Shown: one piece after another, positions 53,993 through 60,000 of the stretch
Position numbering within the stretch: position 1 is the first letter of the stretch
How the letters are laid out: every line of letters starts with the position of its first letter
Assembly (NCBI GenBank): GCA_014529385.2
Contig: CM043965.1
Coordinates: 60,909,433 to 60,969,432 of the forward strand
Origin: Adiantum capillus-veneris
Lineage: Eukaryota > Streptophyta > Polypodiopsida > Polypodiales > Pteridaceae
DNA: 60,000 nt
Reading direction: 5' to 3'
Made by a program: the position numbers and the translations under genes
The notes under the pieces: model-generated
Told to the model about the DNA's origin: nothing
Databases searched by the model: none
What the model saw: the letters and a program-made list of their open reading frames with translations, nothing else

Positions 53993-55559
53993 TGTCATAA
54001 TAATCAATATCTAATTCTCCTAAATGATTTTCTCATGTTAAACTGATAATTTAATATGGGGAAGTGCTAGGGGAGAAAAAGCTAGAATATTGGTTAAGTT
54101 AGCAGACCGGCAACAGTAGGGATCCAAAGGAGGGAAAATAGAGATCCAAAGGGGGGCCATCTGCAAAAGAGCTATGTGCAACAATGGGCTCAAAAGACCC
54201 AAGGTTCAGCCCATTAAGGCTTCCAAAATGCTAAGGTTCCAAAACTTCAAAGGTTGTGTCCAAAGGTCAAACATTAGGGGAATTGGATGCTTTGTGTGTG
54301 TCCCAAAAGTCTTTATCAATCCCTACATAGGAGGGGGCGAGCCTTGCAAGTAGGGGATGAGAGAAAACTCACACACACACACAAGCTCCCTTTACACAAA
54401 GAGAATGAGGGACACATGTCAACTCCCTAGCCCAGATGCCCACAAGGTGTACCCAATTCCTATTGGATGGCCTTGGAGGTGGACCAATGAGAATTAAGCT
54501 AGAGTAAATCTAGTTTAATTAATTTAAAAATGCTAAGGTTAGAACCAATAAGAATTAAGCTCTCTAGAAGACTATTGGACAGTCTCCCAAGGAAACCAAT
54601 GGCTTGCCTGATTCCTATTGGTCAGGAGGCAAAGGGGTCCAATGAGAGTTTAGTTACATTTATTAATTACCTAAAGTTCTCACAAAAGGGGAAAGGGGGA
54701 CACATGTGAGAAGGCTATCACTTATGCTGCTTAATTTCCATTGGCTAAGGTTGAGGAGGTCCAATAGGGCTGTAGCATGAGTAATTAGCAAGGGGGGTCG
54801 ACCAAGAGAGAGAGAGGGGGATGCTTTTTGCAAGGTATAAACACACACACACTCACACAATCTCATGTGTGAAGCAAAGAAGACTCTCTCTCCTTCTCAA
54901 ACTTTAATGGAAAGCTTACCACCTACTCCAAGCTTGTGAGAAGGGAGGCCTACACCAACGACTCTTGGCTTTGTGATGCAAATCCAACCAAGAGCCAAGC
55001 CTTAATGCATGCTTATCTCCTCTACCATGCTAATTAGTAAGCTAAGCTATGCTAATATGAGTTATTATGTGAGGAGATGTACATCTTTCTCGTAAGAATA
55101 CTCCTTCTTCCTCTCAATCTACTCTCATACCCCGCTAGCTCTCACCATCTTCGAAGGTGTGTGAGGTCTTGGGTTTGAGACCGTGAGGGAATTGATGTTG
55201 TGTTTGATAAGTGTTTTGCTTAGTGCATGAAGTTTCCATCTTCATTGCACTAGCTAGTATTGAAGGAACACAAAGAATTGTATTGTAAAATGTCTCTCTT
55301 GATGGGAGAAACCATAATACAAAGCCTTTTGGAGGGGTGACCGGCTCCATGCAAATCCGGTCCTCAAATGTTGTCAATTGCTTAATTTCTCTCTCTTTTG
55401 AAGTATTGTTCATGCTATCTAACTAGGTGTTATGCTTTTTGTTGCTCTCGCCACCCAAGCACTCTTGTTATTCTCATTAGGAAGCTATTCTAATGAAATG
55501 CTCACTATGTTCATGCTATTTTCCGCTACACACGAGTTACTAGACCATTAAATGTTACA
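53993..55559 (+). repeat. solo LTR of the E3 family
   Basis: It starts TGTCATAATAATC and ends TTAAATGTTACA. The flanking 5-bp duplication is aatca at 53988-53992 and 55560-55564. It aligns in reverse with the E3 5' LTR (27988-29606). A TATA box is present at 54836-54841 (tataaa), followed by an AC-rich run. 1567 bp. No internal sequence remains, which is the usual product of LTR-LTR recombination. Confidence 0.95.
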
Positions 55560-55564
55560 AATCA

Positions 55565-55830
55565 CCTTTCTAGCAATTTCTCTCCAGTAGGGGTTCAAAA
55601 GTCTACCAGTATCTCTGAAGCCTGCCAAGAGGACTAGAATGTTATAAAGTTCTGGAAGTATCTACTTAACTCCCCCCATTGATAAGTAACAATTCTTGAT
55701 GCATCATAATTCAATAGGAACAAAAACTCTAATTCCAAGCACATAATCTCGTCACACTGATAGAGAATTTTTATACTAGACACCATCATACATCGTACTT
55801 CTTTAGGTTTTGGGCTATGATACATTCATG
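55565..55830 (-). pseudogene. LINE-C ORF2, 5' part of the split copy
   Basis: Across the solo LTR the minus-strand text continues ...TPTGEKLLERLINKG / LYCLTHLWD. Further upstream the open frame 55825-55634 (WGELSRYFQNFITF) could be the same ORF2 but is not conserved enough for certainty. The limit at 55830 is arbitrary. Confidence 0.45.
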
Positions 55831-56466
55831 TAATCTTAAGGGAGGATCACTAGTAGGCCATGCAATTATATCCACTACTTACAAGAAGAACCATATTTTC
55901 GACCTTGAGTTTTCAAGAAATACTACTCAGACAAGAGGGAGTTTTGGAAAAGTATGGACTATATAGTGGAATTTACAGCTACAATGGGCCTTAAAAATTA
56001 TGATTTACGATCGGAGCGTTCCATTTTTATGGCAAACCTTGATATGTGGGCTATGTCAATGAGATAAAATAGCATTCATGCTTCTAGTGTCCATGCACTA
56101 GGTGGACAAGATTGAGAGCTTTATTGACCACATATTCTAGTAGACCTTACATATCTTCCCGTATCACCTAATACTTCAAAGCTTTTCACCTAAACCCTCA
56201 TAATGGCTCCAATATTGTTGAACTTCCATTTAGAAATTAATTGGCATAGACTTGTCTCAACAAGGACTCAAGAATTGAGGTGCTATTTGTGCTCTTTAAT
56301 CTAGTTGATCTATGCATTTCTTTTGTTAGGGTTTTGTATGCCTGCAAACCTTCATATTTGGTTGATGGTTGCTTGATGTAGCTAACCAGCTTGCTACATC
56401 AGAGAGGGACATAATTTTCTTCTCCCTTCGTGCCTTCGTGGAGAGCATATGTAAGTCAGTTCATAC
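55831..56466. other. no recognisable feature
   Basis: AT-rich sequence without a convincing open frame, RNA or repeat that I can name. Confidence 0.4.
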
Positions 56467-56712
56467 AGAACCTTTTACCTTAAAAAAAAAAAGAGATACC
56501 TACACCTTGAAATCAACTCACACACCGACTCCGTGAGGTGGAGCATCCCAATTGGATAAGGTAGGTTAACCCATCATATAGACTTGGGGAACAACCCCTA
56601 AGGGATATGTGTCACATGAGATGTCAAGGGGGTTTGAACCCAAAACCTTGGACACAAGAGGCTCTTGCTCTATCAATTGAGCTAACAATCATTGACCAGA
56701 ACCTTCCACCTT
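56467..56712 (-). mobile_element. tRNA-derived SINE with 16-bp target duplication
   Basis: On the minus strand the head has polymerase III box A (ttagctcaattgatagagc, complement of 56667-56685) and box B (gggttcaaaccc, complement of 56630-56641). A ~140-bp body and an 11-base T run (complement of 56483-56493) follow. The element proper is 56483-56696. Direct repeats cagaacctt-ttacctt (56467-56482) and cagaacctt-ccacctt (56697-56712) match at 14 of 16 positions. A poly(T) tail resembles the Au-type plant SINEs. Confidence 0.85.
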
Positions 56713-57833
56713 GCTAAAAATAGTGTTGCGGGAATACAAAGGTATAGATGTCTTTATTGGCATTCTTGGAGAAGCTTGCTACTTTGTCATATTTGGTGCT
56801 TTAGAAACTCATTCATATATGGTAACCCCAACCTTAACCCTATCACATTTGGTGTTCAAGCATGATATTGCCAGGCTTTGTAAATATTTTTATGGGTAGA
56901 TAAAAAATGTTCGTGAAGATAGCCTACACAAGCTGCAAAGTAGTTTGAGATGGCAAGTCTTGCACAGAGTTTTGAGTAGCTTTTACTTCCTAGAAGGGTT
57001 TAAAAGCTTAACCATGTGTCCAATTTATTCGCCCATTGATCCAAAGGTTCATTTCTTGTCTAAATTCTCCCTCCTGTTGTTTTTTTCGCTTGGGATTTCC
57101 CCTTTCCTTGTCGTTGGGGGAGCACGTCTTGTGTAATTTCTTTATCTGAGTTATAGTAAGGGTGCATTCAGACTGCCACACTCTGCACACTCATTCTCTA
57201 GCTTTTCCAACTTTGTTGCATTCACTCAAGAAACCTCATGGAACTTTTTTTTTTGGTGCAATTGCACCATCAACGAAGTCTTGAGGCCCATATGGTTCCC
57301 TCATTGGTTGCTCAACGGTGGGATCTTGTGCTCAAAAACCTTGCTTGTGATCGGCGATGAAAAATACATGGGCTTCTTACTTGTCCGAGGGAGGAGGTCG
57401 CTTGACGCTGTGGTGGGTTTATATATTTCCACGTTGTGTTTTAGCCATTTATTTGATGCCAACACACGAACGCATCACTTAGCTAAGTCTTGTTTCAGGG
57501 AGCCTGAATTTACACTGTTCAAAGCACAAAATCAAATCTAGGTCCTGAGTTTGCCGTGACAAAATTTTACATGTTTAAATGTAAAAACCGGCAAATGTTT
57601 CAAAAATTTGACCTAAAAATTAGAGAGTTTTAAGTGTGCCCTTTTTTTTTTTGGCGCCCAGTCTGAACTGTGCCAAAGAAAAAAAGAGACGGTCCTCGAC
57701 GGACTATCGTTCGAGCAGTGAAAACGGGGCCTAGACACATGAAAAAGACCGAGCAAGCGAGGCATGCACGCCTTCCCCCGCGCCCCCGCCCTTGCTCTGC
57801 ATTCGAAATCTCTCTCTCACTCAGCGTCTCGGA
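56713..57833. other. upstream region of the right-edge gene
   Basis: No gene, RNA or repeat recognised apart from a short T run at 57246-57255 and another at about 57641-57651. A TATA-like ttatatat lies at about 57419, too far from the start codon to assign. Promoter elements cannot be placed from sequence alone. Confidence 0.4.
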
Positions 57834-57860
57834 CTCTCTCTCTCTCTCTCTCTCTCTCTC
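57834..57860 (+). promoter_or_regulatory. CT-repeat tract in the probable 5' leader
   Basis: A (CT)13 run followed by gctcgctcgc lies 94 bp before the ATG at 57954, with a second shorter CT run at about 57925-57940. Pyrimidine-rich CT tracts are common around plant transcription starts and in 5' leaders; the role here is inferred. Confidence 0.5.
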
Positions 57861-57953
57861 GCTCGCTCGCACACTAGAGTAGAGGTGTAGCGCGCACACT
57901 CGGTAAGATTAAACTCGCACATCGTTCTCTCTCTCTCTCTGTGCAGGCCCATA

Positions 57954-60000
57954 ATGGCAAAGAAAGGCGCGGGATTCCGGCTATGGTTTCGCAAGCTTAA
58001 TATCAAGCGCTTTCACACCATTGCATCTCAGCGTAAGCGCAGGTCTTCACCTCACCATCATCATCTCCATAGCGTGCAGATTTCTTCACCATATCACACT
58101 CTCAATTCCTACAGTAATCCTTCTTCACCCGCTAGGACCGGCAATAGCCCACCTGCCATGATTTTCTCTTCCTCGTCCTCTCCACAGCATACATTCGTGG
58201 CGTTTTCTCCTTCACCTTGGCGCCATAGCTTTCCTGCTCTTTCTCCCGTTTCTCATACTTCTCCTTGCACATCTCCAACGCCGCCTCGCTGCAGCTCTGG
58301 CGCGGCCCGGCATTCATCTGCTGCACCAAGAAAATCTCAACATCAAGCCTCTTCTGCAGCGGCTATGCTGCTGATCTCTCCCTTCAACCGCAAGGCAATG
58401 GACATACACTTTCCTTCCGGAGGCTCTTCGCCTGCTACATTTCTGCAAAGTCCTCTCCTTTTACATGCTGCCCCCATAGCCAGCCCTGCAAGGAATTCCC
58501 CCCCATTACGCTCTCCATTACGCTCGGCACGCTCTCACACAATCCTTTTCCGATCTCCTCTCCATCCTCTTGCACAGCCAACTCTATGTATTGCAAAGAA
58601 CGAGCCGAAATCTAGTTCTAAGCAACTGAATACTGCCCAGAGCTTGGATGGTTCAAGCAGAGAAGCAAAGATTTCTGTGAGCTCTAGCATAAATGCAAAA
58701 GTATATTCTTGGGCTAGCAGAAAATCTGTTGCTACTGCTTGCCATAGCCAAGCTCAATATGAGGAAGCTTCTTATCTAACACAATCCACTAAACGGAACT
58801 CTGCTCAACAGATGCCGATTCGTGCGATCTCAACCAGGCCGTCGTCTTTGGTTGTGGATTGTGGGTGCAGGCCTAACCTGTCATCTTCTTTCAGGAAAAC
58901 AAAGAAAACATTGCAAGCATGTGGATCTTGTAGTAGCAACAAACAGGGAGTTATTCCTGTCCATGATCGCTGCTATGAGCAGGCCATGCAGAAGCTGAGA
59001 AGCATTAGAGGTGGTCATGTGAGTGTTGAGGAATCAAAAAATTTGGCTTCGCCTGCAGCTTGCAATGGCTGCCAAGAGGAAACATGCATTCTGTTTTCTG
59101 AGCAAGGTCACCATGGCCATGGAGTACTTTCACACAAAGTGCTTCAACAGCTAAGGAAGAGGAAAAAGAAAATGCATTCAGAATCACCAATGAAGACCTT
59201 GAATCCTCATGACTACACTGTGCATACAGTTACCCCGTCAAATGTGAAGCGTGAGGGAATTGGCAACGATAGTGAAGTCAAGTCAAGAAGCCCTCTAAAA
59301 GATGGTGCATTGGGGCTTATTGATACGCAAACCCTTCCATGGGACAAGGAGTTCTCATCCTTTACTAGTGAAGACACCTTCTTCTCTTCATTTGAGCGGA
59401 GCAGGCCCAGTTTCTCTTCCAATTCCAGCTCTGAGTGCTTCGACAAGAAGCTCTGCCACTCAAATCTAGCTCTTAAATCTGCTTCTGCTGTGGTCTCAAA
59501 TACCCCTGAGACGCCTTATAAGAATATGCTTGGTAATCATGAACCTAACACTAGCAATCCCTCTGATGGCGTGACAAGTAGTCAGGATGTAAAGTCTAAG
59601 GGAGGTGATCCTCTCATAGAAGTAAGATTCCACAGCCAGGTAACCGAGGTTAAAGGAGCTCCAAAGCATGGCTTTATGGCACCTAGCTGCAGAGTTGTTT
59701 CAAGTGAGCGTCGAACTAGCGGCATGAGCCCAAAACCTGGAGCAAAGAGAAGCTGTCTCAATCCTCTAGTAGGGATCAAAGAGGTTTCTTGTGAAGAGGG
59801 TAACGTCAGCACACCTGAACAAGGGAATCTTAGCAGAGAGCGATACAATTCTAACATTGGATTCCTAAACATGCAGAAGAAATCTAGTCTCAGTCCCGAT
59901 TATATCTTCGGCTCTCACTCTGATTATTATGCAAGCGCGCGTGCGGCCCGCCCTACCAGACATGCGCGTGCTCGGAAGAAAAGTAGCAGTGTCGATGTGG
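57954..60000 (+). CDS. host gene, partial: Ser/Pro-rich basic protein, possibly OVATE family
   Basis: The first ATG after the CT-rich leader opens a frame with no stop for 682 codons, to the window edge; the end is outside. It starts AKKGAGFRLWFRKLNIKRF, followed by a basic RKRR and a run of His. Then come long Ser/Pro/His-rich, presumably disordered, segments. Short Cys-rich patches occur (VVDCGCRPN, CGSCSSN, CNGCQEETC). Later, SSFTSEDTFFSSFERSRPSF and a basic segment ending RHARARKKSSSVDV resemble the acidic/Ser motif and the lead-in to the OVATE domain of plant OVATE family repressors. The OVATE domain itself, if present, lies beyond the window, so this assignment is tentative. Unlike all other frames here it has no stop, frameshift or element similarity. 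Confidence 0.75.
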   Translation, partial: MAKKGAGFRLWFRKLNIKRFHTIASQRKRRSSPHHHHLHSVQISSPYHTLNSYSNPSSPARTGNSPPAMIFSSSSSPQHTFVAFSPSPWRHSFPALSPVSHTSPCTSPTPPRCSSGAARHSSAAPRKSQHQASSAAAMLLISPFNRKAMDIHFPSGGSSPATFLQSPLLLHAAPIASPARNSPPLRSPLRSARSHTILFRSPLHPLAQPTLCIAKNEPKSSSKQLNTAQSLDGSSREAKISVSSSINAKVYSWASRKSVATACHSQAQYEEASYLTQSTKRNSAQQMPIRAISTRPSSLVVDCGCRPNLSSSFRKTKKTLQACGSCSSNKQGVIPVHDRCYEQAMQKLRSIRGGHVSVEESKNLASPAACNGCQEETCILFSEQGHHGHGVLSHKVLQQLRKRKKKMHSESPMKTLNPHDYTVHTVTPSNVKREGIGNDSEVKSRSPLKDGALGLIDTQTLPWDKEFSSFTSEDTFFSSFERSRPSFSSNSSSECFDKKLCHSNLALKSASAVVSNTPETPYKNMLGNHEPNTSNPSDGVTSSQDVKSKGGDPLIEVRFHSQVTEVKGAPKHGFMAPSCRVVSSERRTSGMSPKPGAKRSCLNPLVGIKEVSCEEGNVSTPEQGNLSRERYNSNIGFLNMQKKSSLSPDYIFGSHSDYYASARAARPTRHARARKKSSSVDV

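Noticed and set aside
56630-56690. tRNA gene
   Set aside because: Box A and B are present, but no acceptor stem pairs, the sequence continues into a body with a T tail, and a target duplication flanks it: a SINE.
57903-57946. Possible 44-bp intron in the 5' leader (ggtaag ... ctctgtgcag)
   Set aside because: Too short for a plant intron; the frame and start codon do not depend on it.

Overview
The window is a repeat-dense stretch of a plant nuclear genome. It holds one recognisable host gene, entering at the right edge (57954 to the end, + strand). The rest is LTR retrotransposons, LINEs, one SINE and simple-sequence tracts. The long (GA)n, (TG)n and CT runs, the nested retroelements and the 5-bp target duplications are plant-like. 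The flavour of the Ty3/gypsy and LINE proteins reminds me most of ferns; that is recall, not a search result, and I hold it loosely.

Layout. (1) 1-6296: the 3' part of a Ty3/gypsy element (E1, +), with a first protease, RT, RNase H and integrase, then a second retropepsin-like domain after the integrase, a tail rich in W-x-P-K motifs, a polypurine tract and a probable short LTR. (2) 6297-8900: unclassified 3' UTR-like DNA, a second polypurine tract and a second LTR start at 8093. (3) 9.2-19.7 kb: a decayed relative (E2, +). Its leader carries a palindrome repeated about every 285 bp. After it come gag, nucleocapsid, protease, RT, two integrase zinc-binding modules in tandem, a mutated integrase core and again a second protease domain downstream. 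(4) 19.7-24.6 kb: a noncoding stretch with the same palindromes, then a broken gag-like/coiled-coil frame (ORF-B) containing a perfect-looking 4 x 97 bp array. (5) 24.6-31.4 kb: LTR fragments in both orientations and the 5' half of another gypsy element (E3, -) with LTR, primer-binding site, gag and a truncated protease. (6) 31.4-41.8 kb: a LINE (LINE-B, -) split by an almost complete Tat-like gypsy element (E4, -) with two ~1.2-kb LTRs and a second, archaeal-type RNase H. (7) 41.8-52.1 kb: a solo Copia-type LTR, then LINE-A (-) split by a very young Copia element (E5, -; identical 227-bp LTRs, 5-bp target duplication). (8) 53.1-55.8 kb: the 3' end of a third LINE (LINE-C, -) split by a 1.57-kb solo LTR of the E3 family. 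(9) 56.5 kb: a tRNA-derived SINE with a 16-bp target duplication. (10) 57.8-60 kb: CT-rich leader and a 682-codon open frame, possibly an OVATE-family protein.

How the parts relate. E1 and E2 share one unusual order (protease, RT, RNase H, integrase, second protease, WxPK tail), although they are diverged and independently broken. This shared architecture, together with the palindrome array in the E2-type leader, is the best candidate here for an undescribed retroelement lineage. The right half is an insertion record: three LINE copies in the same orientation, each hit by a different LTR element. All coding entries except the right-edge gene belong to mobile elements, and most are interrupted by stops or frameshifts.
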